From: Albibacillus kandeliae
GTDB taxonomy: Bacteria; Pseudomonadota; Alphaproteobacteria; Rhodobacterales; Rhodobacteraceae
NCBI RefSeq assembly: GCF_003116585.1
Contig: NZ_QEHM01000011.1
Coordinates: 62,001 to 126,000, forward strand
Length of the DNA stretch: 64,000 bases
Reading direction: 5' to 3'
Shown: piece by piece, positions 9,506-18,951 of the stretch
How the letters are laid out: every line of letters begins with the position of its first letter
Numbering within the stretch: position 1 is the first letter of the stretch
Program-made: the position numbers and the translations under genes
The notes under the pieces: generated by a model
Database searches by the model: none
Seen by the model: only the letters and a program-made list of their open reading frames with translations
Told to the model about the DNA's origin: nothing

Positions 9506-10431
9506 GAACCGCTCTTGTGAGAGCGCCCGAAGTCCGGGGCGGCGGTGTCCTGCCCGGCCTCGATGATCCCGCGCCGGATGGCCCGGGTCCGGGTGAAATA
9601 GTCGAACAGCTGTTCGCCGTCGCCGGTGCGGATCGCCCGCTGGAGTGCGAAGAGTTCCTCGGTGAAGCGGCCGAGGATTTCGAGCGTCGCGTCCTTGTTG
9701 GTGAGGAACACGTCGCGCCACATGGTCGGATCGCTCGCGGCGATGCGGGTGAAGTCGCGGAAACCGGCAGCCGAGTACTTGATGACCTCGCTGTCGGTCA
9801 CGCGGCGCAGGTCGTCGGCCACGCCGACCATCGTGTAGGCGATCAGGTGCGGCGTATGGCTGGTGACGGCCAGAACGAGGTCGTGGTGGTCGGCGTCCAT
9901 CTCGTCGACGTTGGCGCCCAGCGCTTCCCAGAAGGCGCGCAGGTTGGTCACGGCGGCGGGGTCGGTGTTCTCGACCGGGACGATCAGGCACCAGCGGTTG
10001 TCGAAGAGCTCGGCAAAACCGCTCTCGGGGCCGGAATGCTCGGTCCCGGCCAGCGGGTGGGCGGGGATGAAGTGCACGCCCTCGGGCAGATACGGACCGA
10101 CGGACTGGATCACGTCGCGCTTGACCGAGCCCACGTCGGACACGGTGCAGCCGGGCTTGAGGAAGGGCGCGATTTCGGCCGCCACCGACCCCATCGCGCC
10201 CACCGGCACGCAGAGCACCACGAGGTCGGCGCCTTCGACCGCCTCGGCGGCGCTGTCGCAGACCCGGTCGCACAGGCCGATGCGGCGCGCGGTGTCACGG
10301 GTGGCCTCGGACCGGGCATAGCCCGTCACCTCGCCCACGATGCCCGCGTTGCGCTTGATCGCCCAGAACATGGAAGAGGCGATGAGGCCCAGCCCGATCA
10401 GGGCGACGCGGTCGTAGATCCTCTCGCTCAC
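9502..10431 (-). CDS. tyrA: Prephenate/arogenate dehydrogenase
   Basis: The 309-residue enzyme catalyses the oxidative decarboxylation of prephenate or arogenate in tyrosine synthesis. It has an N-terminal Rossmann fold with '[10 protein letters not shown]' (about residues 10-19) and '[11 protein letters not shown]', then 'SDVGSVKRD', '[10 protein letters not shown]' and '[14 protein letters not shown]', all characteristic of the prephenate dehydrogenase family. No ACT or chorismate mutase domain is attached. The start is GTG, overlapping the hisC stop as GTGA. Linkage to an aminotransferase suggests aromatic amino acid synthesis as the shared task. Confidence 0.92.
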   Translation of the reverse strand: MSERIYDRVALIGLGLIASSMFWAIKRNAGIVGEVTGYARSEATRDTARRIGLCDRVCDSAAEAVEGADLVVLCVPVGAMGSVAAEIAPFLKPGCTVSDVGSVKRDVIQSVGPYLPEGVHFIPAHPLAGTEHSGPESGFAELFDNRWCLIVPVENTDPAAVTNLRAFWEALGANVDEMDADHHDLVLAVTSHTPHLIAYTMVGVADDLRRVTDSEVIKYSAAGFRDFTRIAASDPTMWRDVFLTNKDATLEILGRFTEELFALQRAIRTGDGEQLFDYFTRTRAIRRGIIEAGQDTAAPDFGRSHKSGS

Positions 10432-11513
10432 GCGGCACCGCCTTTGAATGCCCGGACAGCCGCCACGAGGCGGCGGCAGGAAATCTCGTCGCCCACGGTG
10501 ATGCGCAGGGCCTCGGGCAGGTTGTAGCCCGCCACGCGCCGCACGATCAGACCTTCGGACTGGAGATGGGCATCGCAGGCCTCGGCCTCGGCCTTGCTGG
10601 CAAAGCGGGCGAGGATGAAGTTCGCGCAGGAGGTATCGGAGGCCACGCCCAGTTCGGCCAGCGCCTCGGCCAGCCATGCGCGCAGGCGCGCGTTGTCGGC
10701 ACGGCACTTCTCGACATAGGCGGTGTCGCGGATCGCCGCCTCGGCCGCGGCCAGCGCCACGGTCGAGAGGTTGAACGGACCCCGGATGCGGTTCAGCACG
10801 TCGATGATCTCGCGCGGGCCATAGCCCCAGCCGACGCGGATGCCGCCCAGCCCGTAGAGCTTGGAGAAGGTGCGGGTCATGAACACGTTCGAACGCGCAT
10901 CGATCACCGCCTTGCCGGCATCAAAGCCTTCGACATACTCGGCATAGGCGCCATCGAGCACGAGGATCGCCTGCGGCGGGATGTTGTCCGCCAGCCGCGC
11001 CACCTCGGCCTCGCTGATCATGGTGCCGGTCGGGTTGTTCGGATTGGCGATGAAGACCAGCCTGGTGCGCTCGGTGCAGCCCGCCAGCAGGGCGTCCACA
11101 TCGGTCACCCGCTCGCGTTCCTTCACCTCGACCGGGGTCGCCCCGGCGGCCATGGCGCTGATCTTGTACATGCTGAACCCGTGTTCGGTGTGCAGCACCT
11201 CGTCACCCGGACCGGCATAGGCCTGGCACAGGAAGTGGATGATCTCGTCACTGCCGACGCCGCAGATGATGCGGTCAGGATCCATGTCGTGCGCCTCGCC
11301 GATGGCGGCGCGCAGGCTGGCGTGGTCGGTGTTGGGGTAGCGGTGCATCTGGGCGGCCGCGTTGCGGACGGCCTCCACCGCCTTCGGGCTGGGCCCGTAG
11401 GGGTTCTCGTTCGAAGACAGCTTGATCACGTTGTCGACGCCCGGCACATGCGCGGCACCGCTCTGGTAGAGAGCGATGTTCATGATGCCAGGCTGCGGTT
11501 CGATCTTACCCAT
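10428..11513 (-). CDS. hisC: Histidinol-phosphate aminotransferase (possibly acting on aromatic amino acids)
   Basis: This class II PLP aminotransferase has 361 residues. Visible hallmarks are '[13 protein letters not shown]' near the N-terminus, 'ANPNNPTGT' (about residue 160), the PLP-lysine motif '[15 protein letters not shown]' (about residue 218) and 'NFILARF' toward the C-terminus. Sequence type says HisC. Its direct coupling to tyrA is the arrangement in which HisC-like enzymes often transaminate prephenate or hydroxyphenylpyruvate, so the real substrate could be aromatic. A G-rich stretch precedes the ATG. Confidence 0.9.
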   Translation of the reverse strand: MGKIEPQPGIMNIALYQSGAAHVPGVDNVIKLSSNENPYGPSPKAVEAVRNAAAQMHRYPNTDHASLRAAIGEAHDMDPDRIICGVGSDEIIHFLCQAYAGPGDEVLHTEHGFSMYKISAMAAGATPVEVKERERVTDVDALLAGCTERTRLVFIANPNNPTGTMISEAEVARLADNIPPQAILVLDGAYAEYVEGFDAGKAVIDARSNVFMTRTFSKLYGLGGIRVGWGYGPREIIDVLNRIRGPFNLSTVALAAAEAAIRDTAYVEKCRADNARLRAWLAEALAELGVASDTSCANFILARFASKAEAEACDAHLQSEGLIVRRVAGYNLPEALRITVGDEISCRRLVAAVRAFKGGAA

Positions 11514-11645
11514 ATCATCCCCCGATGTTCCGCGCGGTAATAGTTCTGCGGGAATGCCAAGGCCAGATCTATTTCATCGCCCTCCGGGAATAGCCGCCAT
11601 GACCTGCGGAGCCTGTGCAACGGAATTCGGGAAGATGTCAGGACT

Positions 11646-12683
11646 ATGCCATCTTCCTGCCCGAAAACCCTGCCACCCCAAGAGGCGCGGTCAGGGACCG
11701 CAGGGATCAACGGGGCGCGCCGGGACATGCAGGACATCCTGTCGACATTTCAGATGGCCATCGGTGGCACGGCAAGCCGGCTGTGGCCGCTCTATATCGT
11801 GACCATGTTGCTGATCGCCTTCGTGGTCTACCGCCACCAGAAGTCCGAAGGCGGCTTCTTGCGCTGGCTGTTCCCTGCCGAGATCTACCTGCACCGCTCG
11901 CACATGGTGGATATCCAGCTGTTCCTTGTTGGTCGGCTGCTGCGCATCTTCGGGATGTTTCAGGTCATCGGGGTCGGTGCCGTCATTTCCAGCACCATCG
12001 TCGATCACCTTGGCGGCCGGATCATCGACGGGAGCCTGTCTCCGGTCCTGATCGCCCTCATCATGCTGCTTGGCAGCGATTTCTCGGTCTACTGGGTGCA
12101 TCGCCTGCACCACGAGTTCCCGACGCTCTGGCCGTTTCACGCGGTGCATCACAGCGCCGAGGTCATGACCCCCGTTACCGTCTACCGCAAGCATCCGATC
12201 TACGACGTGATCTCGTCGTTCGCCACAGGCTTGATCCTCGGCACGGTTCAGGGGCTGCTGCTGTCCTTTTTCACCGGCACGATCAGCGTGACCCAGCTGA
12301 TGGGGATCAACGCCTTCTATTTCGCGTTCAACATGCTTGGCGCGAACCTGCGGCATACCCACGTCTGGCTGAGCTTCGGGCGGGTGCTGGAACATGTCTT
12401 CATCTCGCCCGCCCAGCACCAGGTGCACCATTCGGTCGAGCTGCGGCATTACAACAAGAATTATGGCGAGGTTCTTGCGATCTGGGACTGGATGTTCGGC
12501 ACGCTCTACATCCCCGAGGGCCGCGAGACCCTGCGGTTCGGGCTGGGCGATGCCGAGGGTAACGAGATCGAACAATTGCACCCGACCCTTGCGGCCGCGC
12601 TGATGACGCCGATCCGGCAGTCGCTGGCCACGCTGCGCCGCCCCAAGCCCGCGCCCGGCGACCGGGTGACGCCGGCGGAATGA
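11646..12683 (+). CDS. Sterol desaturase / fatty acid hydroxylase family membrane protein
   Basis: This predicted di-iron membrane oxygenase has 345 residues from the first ATG. The first 27 residues look unconserved, so the ATG at 11727 (MQDILSTF) may be the true start; neither has a strong ribosome-binding site. Several hydrophobic segments surround the histidine clusters 'HRLHHEF', 'HAVHHSAE', 'NLRHTH' and 'HQVHHSVEL', which together form the metal site of the fatty acid hydroxylase superfamily. It overlaps the next gene by four bases (ATGA), so a lipid-modifying pathway shared with that acyltransferase is plausible. The substrate is unknown. Confidence 0.85.
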   Translation: MPSSCPKTLPPQEARSGTAGINGARRDMQDILSTFQMAIGGTASRLWPLYIVTMLLIAFVVYRHQKSEGGFLRWLFPAEIYLHRSHMVDIQLFLVGRLLRIFGMFQVIGVGAVISSTIVDHLGGRIIDGSLSPVLIALIMLLGSDFSVYWVHRLHHEFPTLWPFHAVHHSAEVMTPVTVYRKHPIYDVISSFATGLILGTVQGLLLSFFTGTISVTQLMGINAFYFAFNMLGANLRHTHVWLSFGRVLEHVFISPAQHQVHHSVELRHYNKNYGEVLAIWDWMFGTLYIPEGRETLRFGLGDAEGNEIEQLHPTLAAALMTPIRQSLATLRRPKPAPGDRVTPAE

Positions 12684-13786
12684 CCCGGGGCTTTTCACTC
12701 TACCTCGACGCCCTGCGCTTTGGCGCGGCGCTGGTCGTGGTGCTGTCGCACCTTGGCTACGAACGCTTCACCGGTGGCCACCTCGGCTGGATCCGGGACC
12801 TGAACCTTGGCTCGGACGCGGTGGTGGTGTTCTTCGTGCTTTCCGGGCTGGTCATCGCCTTCTCGGCGGAACGGAAGGACCCGACCCTTGGCCGTTTCGC
12901 CTTCAACCGGCTGACGCGCGTGATGTCGGTGGCCCTGCCGACGCTGCTGGTCGGCTTTGTGCTGGACCGCGCCGGGGCGGCACTGGCGCCCGGGTTCTAC
13001 TATGCCCCCTTCTACGCGCCGCTCCCCCTGCCCGAGATGCTGCTGCGCGGTCTGACCTTCAGCAACGAATGGGCGGGCCTCGATCGCCGTCTCGGCACCA
13101 ACGGGCCCTACTGGTCGCTGAGCTACGAGGTGGCCTACTACGCGCTTTTCGCCATCGGATTCTACCTGCGAGGCACGCGGCGCGCGGTGCTGCTGGCGGC
13201 GGGCGCGCTGCTGGCGGGGGTGAACATCCTGCTGTTGATGCCCTCGTGGCTGCTGGGCGTCTGGGTCTGGCGCAGGCTGTCGGACGGGCGCCTGCCATCG
13301 CGCTCCGTCGCCCTGGGGCTGGCCGTCTCGGCACCGCTGGCCTATGCCGCCGCGCTCTGGTTCGGAGTGCCGGGCCTGCTGCGCGAGCTGACCGAGACGA
13401 TCCTCTCGGTGCCGCCGGGCCGGGTGCTGCGCTTTTCGGACGAGTTCCTTTGGAACGGGCTGATCGGCATTGCCTTCGCGCTGCACCTGCTGGGCATGGC
13501 GCGGCTGCTGGGCCCGACAGAGCGGGACGGCAAGGCGATCCGCTGGCTCGCGGGTGGCAGCTTCTCGCTCTACCTGCTGCACTACCCGCTGTTGCAGTTC
13601 TTCGGGGGCACCCTGCCGAAAACGGGGGCTTTCCCTGTCGATGCGGCTCTCCTGCTCTGTGCGACACTGGCGGGGTGCTATGCCTTCGCTCAGGTGTTCG
13701 AGCGGACGCTTCCCGCACAGCGCCGGATGATCGCGCGGCTGCGGATGGATGGCGATGTGGAACAGGCGCGGCCGCGCCGCGCCTGA
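12680..13786 (+). CDS. Acyltransferase 3 family (OafA/YrhL-like) integral membrane protein
   Basis: The 368-residue protein has about ten hydrophobic segments and the acyltransferase-3 signature of an early membrane histidine ('VVVLSHLGYERF', about residue 22) followed by 'GSDAVVVFFVLSGLVI' (about 43-58) and an arginine-containing 'RFAFNRLTRVMSVALP'. Proteins of this family O-acetylate or O-acylate sugars and lipids in the inner membrane. Translational overlap with the sterol-desaturase-type gene is the only functional clue. It ends 13 bases from the convergent homospermidine synthase gene. Confidence 0.88.
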   Translation: MTRGFSLYLDALRFGAALVVVLSHLGYERFTGGHLGWIRDLNLGSDAVVVFFVLSGLVIAFSAERKDPTLGRFAFNRLTRVMSVALPTLLVGFVLDRAGAALAPGFYYAPFYAPLPLPEMLLRGLTFSNEWAGLDRRLGTNGPYWSLSYEVAYYALFAIGFYLRGTRRAVLLAAGALLAGVNILLLMPSWLLGVWVWRRLSDGRLPSRSVALGLAVSAPLAYAAALWFGVPGLLRELTETILSVPPGRVLRFSDEFLWNGLIGIAFALHLLGMARLLGPTERDGKAIRWLAGGSFSLYLLHYPLLQFFGGTLPKTGAFPVDAALLLCATLAGCYAFAQVFERTLPAQRRMIARLRMDGDVEQARPRRA

Positions 13787-13799
13787 ACCCCGCCTAAGG

Positions 13800-15215
13800 T
13801 CAGCTGGCCAGCACGTTGCGGAACTGCCAGGGGTCGCTCTCGTCGATATCCTCGGGGAACAACTCCCACCGGTCCTGCAGCGGTGTCCAGTCGGTGTAAT
13901 GGGCCTCTACCGGGCCGAGGTAGGGCCGCTGCACTTCGAGACAACGGGCGTGGTCCATCTCGTCGGTTTCGACGATGCCTGCCTCGGGGTTTTCGAGTGC
14001 CCAGACCATGCCCGCAAGGACGGCCGAAGTGACCTGAAGGCCGGTCGCGTTCTGGTAGGGCGCCAGCTCGATCGCCTCGGCATTGGACAGGCGCGAGCCG
14101 TACCAGAGCGCGTTCTTTTCGTGCCCGAAGAGCAGCACGCCCAGTTCGTCGATGCCCTCGACGATCTCGTCGGGCGTCAGGATGTGGTGCTTGGTCTGCT
14201 GCTTGCCGGAGCCGAACATCTCGTGGAGGCTGAGCACAGCGTCGTCGGAGGGGTGGTAGGCATAGTGGCAGGTCGGGCGGAACTCCGGGCTGCCGGGGTC
14301 GCCGACGGTGTAGTAATCCGAGATCGACACCGCCTCGTTGTGGGTCACGAGAAAGCCGAACTGCGGCCCCGGTGTGGGGCACCAAGTGTGGACGCGGGTG
14401 ATGGCGCCGGGGCGTTCGAGCCAGATGGCCGACTGGCAGCCGGTCTCGTAGCTGTGGCCGTTCTCGGGGAACCATGTCTCGTGGGTGCCCCAACCCAGTT
14501 CGGCGGGCTGGAAGCCTTCCGCGATGAAGCCCTCGACCGACCAGGTGTTGACGAAAACGCCGCGTGGGCGCGGGGTGCGGCGGGCCTGGGTGTCGCGCTC
14601 GGCGATATGCACGCCCTTGACGCCAAGCGACTGCATCAGAGCGGCCCAGCCGTCGCGGTCGGTCGGCGGCGTCGCGTCGCGGCCGGTGTCGCGGGCCAGC
14701 GTCAGCAGCGCCTCCTTGACGAACCAGCTCACCATACCCGGGTTGGCGCCGCAGCAGCTGACCGCCGTGGGTCCGCCGGGGTGCGCCGCCTTCTCGTCGC
14801 GCACCCTCTGGCGCAGCGCGTAATTGGTGCGGTCGGCGTTCTCGGTGGTCTCGAAGTAGAACCCCTCCCAGGGTTCGACCACCGTGTCGATGTAGAGCAC
14901 GCCGAGTTCGCGGCAGAACCGCATGATGTCGAGCGAGGAGGTATCCACGCTGAGGTTGACGCAGAAGCCGCGGCCCTCGGCGAAGATCTCGCCCAGTATT
15001 TCGCGGTAGTTCGCCTTGGTGATGGCGGTCTGCAGGTGGCGGATCTTCCGCTGGTGCAGGAAGTTGTGCACGTCGTCGTTCGGTTCGATCACGACGAGCT
15101 TGTCCGCGTCGTAGTCGAAGTGCCGCTCGATCAGCGGGAGCGTGCCCCGACCGATGGAGCCGAAGCCGATGATGACGATGGGGCCCTCGATGCGGCCATA
15201 GACAGGATGGGTCAC
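13800..15215 (-). CDS. hss: Homospermidine synthase
   Basis: This cytosolic NAD-dependent enzyme forms homospermidine from putrescine (two molecules, or putrescine plus spermidine), giving the polyamine common in alphaproteobacteria. The Rossmann motif 'VIIGFGSIGRGTLP' is near residue 14. 'NLSVDTSSLDIMRFC' and 'YIDTVVEPW' match the saccharopine-dehydrogenase-like family, and 'CCGANPGMVS' is typical of bacterial Hss. I chose GTG at 15215 (V-T-H-P-V-Y-G) because AGGGAGAG lies just upstream and 471 residues is the usual length; an ATG exists 33 codons earlier. Confidence 0.92.
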   Translation of the reverse strand: MTHPVYGRIEGPIVIIGFGSIGRGTLPLIERHFDYDADKLVVIEPNDDVHNFLHQRKIRHLQTAITKANYREILGEIFAEGRGFCVNLSVDTSSLDIMRFCRELGVLYIDTVVEPWEGFYFETTENADRTNYALRQRVRDEKAAHPGGPTAVSCCGANPGMVSWFVKEALLTLARDTGRDATPPTDRDGWAALMQSLGVKGVHIAERDTQARRTPRPRGVFVNTWSVEGFIAEGFQPAELGWGTHETWFPENGHSYETGCQSAIWLERPGAITRVHTWCPTPGPQFGFLVTHNEAVSISDYYTVGDPGSPEFRPTCHYAYHPSDDAVLSLHEMFGSGKQQTKHHILTPDEIVEGIDELGVLLFGHEKNALWYGSRLSNAEAIELAPYQNATGLQVTSAVLAGMVWALENPEAGIVETDEMDHARCLEVQRPYLGPVEAHYTDWTPLQDRWELFPEDIDESDPWQFRNVLAS

Positions 15216-15528
15216 GTACACTCTCTCCCTGGGCTGACAGTACCGGTCAAGGTAGCGGCGGGTCTGATGTCGTCCATGCAGCGGCGCAGGGTACGACTCA
15301 AGTTGATTTAGCATGAAGACCGCGTGACGCTATGCGGGCGATCGTATATCCTCCACTTATCGAGCAAATGGAGCGCCGGTTCGGGCGCCGACAGACAAGA
15401 CGACCCCGTCACCAGATGTTGCAACGGGGCCACGAGGCAGCGGGCGTCCCGCCCGGAACATGACCGAAATCAAACACCTCGCATGTCGCGGCATGCTATG
15501 GCGTAGCGAGTGGGTCAAAGGGAAGCGA
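15216..15528. other. Divergent intergenic region hss / nitroreductase-like gene
   Basis: About 313 bases separate the two divergent starts. I see a ribosome-binding site for each gene and a weak alternative ATG (15460) in frame with the rightward gene. No clear hairpin, operator or promoter pair stands out. Confidence 0.5.
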
Positions 15529-16632
15529 ATGGCAGACGTCCTGCGCCGACATATCTTGCAGACCGGGCTGATGGCCGCCGTGGCCTCTGGCGCGGCAGGT
15601 GCGCTGGTGGTCCGCAAGAACATGGGCACGCTGCAGGAATACGGCGAGTGGATGGCGTCGATCCGGCGTCTGCCCGACACCGCCACGGACCTGAGCCAGC
15701 TTGTCGCGCTCGCCACGCTGGCGCCGAACAGTCACAACACCCAGCCGTGGACCTTTCGCGCGGCGGCGGGCAACCGGCTGCTGCTGCAACCCGACCTGAA
15801 CCGGCGGACCCCCGTGGTGGACCCCGACGACCACCACCTCTTCGTCAGCCTCGGCTGCGCCGCCGAGACGCTGGCGGTCGCCGCAATGGGGCTGGGCTGG
15901 TCCTGCGACATGGAGACAGACGCCAGCGGCGAGGTCACCGCATCGCTGGGGCCGGGCAAGGCACGGCCCGACGCGCTGTTCCCCGCCATCGTCGACCGGC
16001 AGTCGACCCGCAGCACCTATGACGCGCGCCCGGTGCCCATCGACGACATGATCGCCCTTGTCGATGCGGGCACCGCGCCCGGCATCAACCTCGCCCTGAT
16101 GACGGAGCCGCGCGAGCGGAGCCAGATGCGCGACCTGATCGTCGCTGCCAATACGGCGCAGACCGCCGACCCCGAGTTCCGCGCCGAGCTGAAGTCGTGG
16201 ATGCGCTACAACCCGACCTCGGCCATGAACAACGGCGACGGGCTGCTGACGGCGGCGACGGGGAACCCCTCGCTGCCCGACTGGATCGGGCCGCGCGCCT
16301 TCGACCTGTTCTATGACCCGGACGCGGAGACCGACAAGATCGCCCAGCAGGTCACCTCGTCCTCCGGGCTCGCGGTCTTCGTGGCCGAGGAGAGCGGGCC
16401 GCAGGCATGGGTGCAGGTGGGCCGCGTCGCCCAGCGCTTTCTGCTGACCGCGACCGCGCGGGGCATCAAGAGCGCCTTCGTCAACCAGCCGGTCGAGGTG
16501 GCATGGATGCGCCCGGCGCTGGCGGCGATGGTCGGGCTGCCGGGCCAGCGCCCGAACCTCGTGGTGCGCTTTGGCTACGGGCCCACCCTGCCCTATTCAC
16601 CACGCCGCCCGGTCGAGACCGTGATGGCCTGA
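15529..16632 (+). CDS. Acg-family nitroreductase-like FMN-binding protein, exported
   Basis: The protein has 367 residues from the chosen ATG (MADVLRRHILQTG), preceded by AAGGGAAG; an upstream in-frame ATG at 15460 would add 23 residues. The N-terminus has an RR pair followed by a hydrophobic stretch (about 11-27), suggesting a Tat-type signal or anchor. 'LATLAPNSHNTQPWTF' is the FMN-phosphate loop of nitroreductase folds, and 'DRQSTRSTYDARPVP' and 'RFGYGP' are typical of the duplicated, degenerate Acg subfamily, which may sequester flavin rather than reduce nitro groups. No neighbour suggests a pathway. Confidence 0.75.
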   Translation: MADVLRRHILQTGLMAAVASGAAGALVVRKNMGTLQEYGEWMASIRRLPDTATDLSQLVALATLAPNSHNTQPWTFRAAAGNRLLLQPDLNRRTPVVDPDDHHLFVSLGCAAETLAVAAMGLGWSCDMETDASGEVTASLGPGKARPDALFPAIVDRQSTRSTYDARPVPIDDMIALVDAGTAPGINLALMTEPRERSQMRDLIVAANTAQTADPEFRAELKSWMRYNPTSAMNNGDGLLTAATGNPSLPDWIGPRAFDLFYDPDAETDKIAQQVTSSSGLAVFVAEESGPQAWVQVGRVAQRFLLTATARGIKSAFVNQPVEVAWMRPALAAMVGLPGQRPNLVVRFGYGPTLPYSPRRPVETVMA

Positions 16633-16900
16633 GGAGAGGCGCAGCGCTGCTGATGGCCTAGGGATGTCTGCAGACTGGGTCGGGCGGAAGAGCGGACGGA
16701 GCCGTCGCTGGGGATGGCCATCGGCCGCTTTTGTTAGCTTGCTTCCAAGAACGGTGGGTTCTGGAACGGCTATTGGTTTGCCCAATTGAGACAGGAGCGA
16801 CAGAAATCCTCCCGGTTTCATGTTGAAAAGGCAAATACACTGTCTTGTGAATGGCAGATAAAGCAGTCTTCCTACCGAGCGGACCACAATAATTGGCGGT

Positions 16901-17950
16901 ATGAGTTTCTTCATACGCGACTTTGTCAGACAGGATAGCATGTTAAAACCATTTGACTGGAGCGGCACCGCGACCCGCGCGAATTACTGGGTCCTGCTTG
17001 TCATTTTTGCTATTGCCATAAATTGCTTCTACGTCGTGCCATCTTACTCACCTATCTTTGATGTGGTCTTGCTGGCAGAAGCCGTTCTTCTGGTGCTAGT
17101 GGTCTCTGTTACCGTGCGCCGTCTTCATGACTTTGGCCGCAGCGGACTTTGGGTTCTCCTGACGCTGGTGCCCATAGTGGGATTGGCCGGAACCTTCTGG
17201 ATTGGCTTGGCAAAGGGAAGACCTGACCAGGCCACTGCTTGGCCACCAGAGCGGCGCTACAGGGTCGGTCAAGGACTTACCGTTCTGTTTGGCGCACTCA
17301 TCGTGTCCCGCATTTTCTGGGAACCGTACTGGATCCCATCAAACAGCATGAAACCGACTTTCCTCGTCGGGGATTATCTGGTGGCAAAACCAGTAGATGC
17401 TGCAGAACCACTCAAGAAAGGGAACCTATATGTATTCGGTCACCCAGGGACAGGCAGCATTCTAATAGCTCGCTTGATCGCGGTTGAAGGCGATCGTGTG
17501 CAGATCAAGGATGGGTCTATCACCTTGAACGGGCAGCTCGTCCAACGTGAGAAACGTGCAGATTTTGTTGAGTCTTATGAACCGCAAGGGGCAATGGGAT
17601 ACCTGCCGCGATGCGTCAATCGACCAAAGAATTTCGGCGAGCCTTGCATAAAACAGCAGTTCACCGAGACCCTTCCGACCGGGACCACCTACGACACACT
17701 CGGCATCATGCAGTCGGCGCTTGATAGTACCGGCGAATACACTGTGCCTGAGCGGCGATTGTTCTTCATGTGGGATGACCGCGACAACTCGAACGACAGC
17801 CGGACTGGCCTAGCGAAAGGTGGGATGGGCTTTGTACCTACCGATAGCCTTGTTGCGAAACCTGTCGTTGTTATCTTTTCGTCCGCAGGACGGTCTCTTG
17901 GAGCATTCTGGACATGGCGCGCAGATCGTTTCCTAAAGTGGCTGAACTAG
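16901..17950 (+). CDS. DUF805 - signal peptidase I fusion, catalytic lysine apparently absent
   Basis: The 349-residue protein has an N-terminal DUF805 membrane domain (about 15-108; 'FDWSGTATRANYW', 'RRLHDFGRSGLW') joined to an S26 signal-peptidase-I domain (about 135-349). The nucleophile region 'PSNSMKPTFLVGDYLV' with Ser149 is intact, and so is the C-terminal box 'DDRDNSNDSR'. The general-base box, normally 'IKR.IGLPGD', reads 'IARLIAVEGD', with Ala190 where Lys is expected. Base composition is visibly lower in GC than the neighbours and codon choice is less biased, suggesting transfer. ATG at 16940 (MLKPFDW, preceded by AGGA) is an alternative start. Confidence 0.85.
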   Translation: MSFFIRDFVRQDSMLKPFDWSGTATRANYWVLLVIFAIAINCFYVVPSYSPIFDVVLLAEAVLLVLVVSVTVRRLHDFGRSGLWVLLTLVPIVGLAGTFWIGLAKGRPDQATAWPPERRYRVGQGLTVLFGALIVSRIFWEPYWIPSNSMKPTFLVGDYLVAKPVDAAEPLKKGNLYVFGHPGTGSILIARLIAVEGDRVQIKDGSITLNGQLVQREKRADFVESYEPQGAMGYLPRCVNRPKNFGEPCIKQQFTETLPTGTTYDTLGIMQSALDSTGEYTVPERRLFFMWDDRDNSNDSRTGLAKGGMGFVPTDSLVAKPVVVIFSSAGRSLGAFWTWRADRFLKWLN

Positions 17951-18084
17951 GGCCGCATCATTCCGAAAGAGGATAATAAGAGAGATTTGGAAGGTGGCCT
18001 CCTTCCCGACCCTCACCACGCTTTGCCCAGACAGTCCGGCGCACAGGACAAGATAGACCAACACAACCTGCGGTGACCTCCAAG

Positions 18085-18112
18085 AAAAAAGGCCGCACCC
18101 GGGGGCGCGGCC
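18085..18112 (-). terminator. Rho-independent terminator of rpsD
   Basis: Read on the minus strand, a GGCCGC/GCGGCC stem with a 10-base GC-rich loop is followed at once by six T residues, 25 bases after the rpsD stop codon. Confidence 0.85.
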
Positions 18113-18136
18113 TTTCTGTCTCGGCTTCGGCGCAGA

Positions 18137-18757
18137 TCAGTTCTGCGCGTAGAATTCGATGACGAGGTGCGGTTCCATCATCACCGGGTACGGCACGTCG
18201 CCGAGGCCCGGGGTGCGCACGAAGGTGGCGACCATCTTGGAGTGGTCGACTTCGACGTAGTCGGGAACGTCACGCTCGGGCAGCTGGGTGGCCTCGAGCA
18301 GGACAGCCATCTGCTTGGACTTGTCGCGAACTTCGATAACGTCGCCTTCCTTCACGCGGTAGGAGGGGATGTTCACCGGCTTGCCGTTCACCAGAACGTG
18401 GCCGTGGTTCACGAACTGACGGGCCGCGAAGATGGTCGGCACGAACTTGGCGCGGTAGACGACGGCGTCCAGGCGGCGCTCCAGCAGGCCGATGAGGATT
18501 TCACCGGTGTCGCCCTTGCGGCGCTCTGCCTCGGCGTAGATGCGGCGGAATTGCTTCTCGGTCAGGTCGCCGTAGTAGCCCTTGAGCTTCTGCTTGGCGC
18601 GCAGCTGGGTGCCGAAGTCGGACAGTTTGCCCTTGCGGCGCTGGCCGTGCTGGCCCGGGCCGTACTCGCGGCGGTTGACCGGGGACTTCGGACGGCCCCA
18701 GATGTTTTCGCCCATGCGGCGGTCGATCTTGTACTTGGCAGACGTGCGTTTGGTCAC
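18137..18757 (-). CDS. rpsD: 30S ribosomal protein S4
   Basis: S4 is a primary 16S rRNA-binding protein of the small subunit. The 206 residues include the alphaproteobacterial N-terminus '[18 protein letters not shown]' and a full S4 RNA-binding domain ('[14 protein letters not shown]', '[19 protein letters not shown]'). The start is GTG after AAGGAGAT. The gene is monocistronic, with its own terminator and a hairpin in its leader. Confidence 0.97.
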   Translation of the reverse strand: MTKRTSAKYKIDRRMGENIWGRPKSPVNRREYGPGQHGQRRKGKLSDFGTQLRAKQKLKGYYGDLTEKQFRRIYAEAERRKGDTGEILIGLLERRLDAVVYRAKFVPTIFAARQFVNHGHVLVNGKPVNIPSYRVKEGDVIEVRDKSKQMAVLLEATQLPERDVPDYVEVDHSKMVATFVRTPGLGDVPYPVMMEPHLVIEFYAQN

Positions 18758-18780
18758 GGCTGATCTCCTTCGTTGCGGAC

Positions 18781-18798
18781 GCCGACAGGATTGTCGGC
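18781..18798 (-). promoter_or_regulatory. Perfect hairpin in the rpsD 5' leader
   Basis: GCCGACA / TGTCGGC form a perfect 7-bp stem around a 4-base loop, ending about 24 bases before the rpsD start and close to its ribosome-binding site. S4 represses its own synthesis in several bacteria, so autoregulation is a possibility; the sequence alone does not show it. Confidence 0.4.
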
Positions 18799-18951
18799 TA
18801 TGAAGGGCGTTGTCCTCTGGCGTTCGGCCGATCCGGCCTCACCCCGACAGGCATCCCCTCGCGGGGGCCACCAACACCAATGAAGCCGCGCTTATATCGC
18901 GGGTTTCGGGGGAGTCAACAGGTCTTCGCCGGATTGGCGCTGCAGCCCTGC

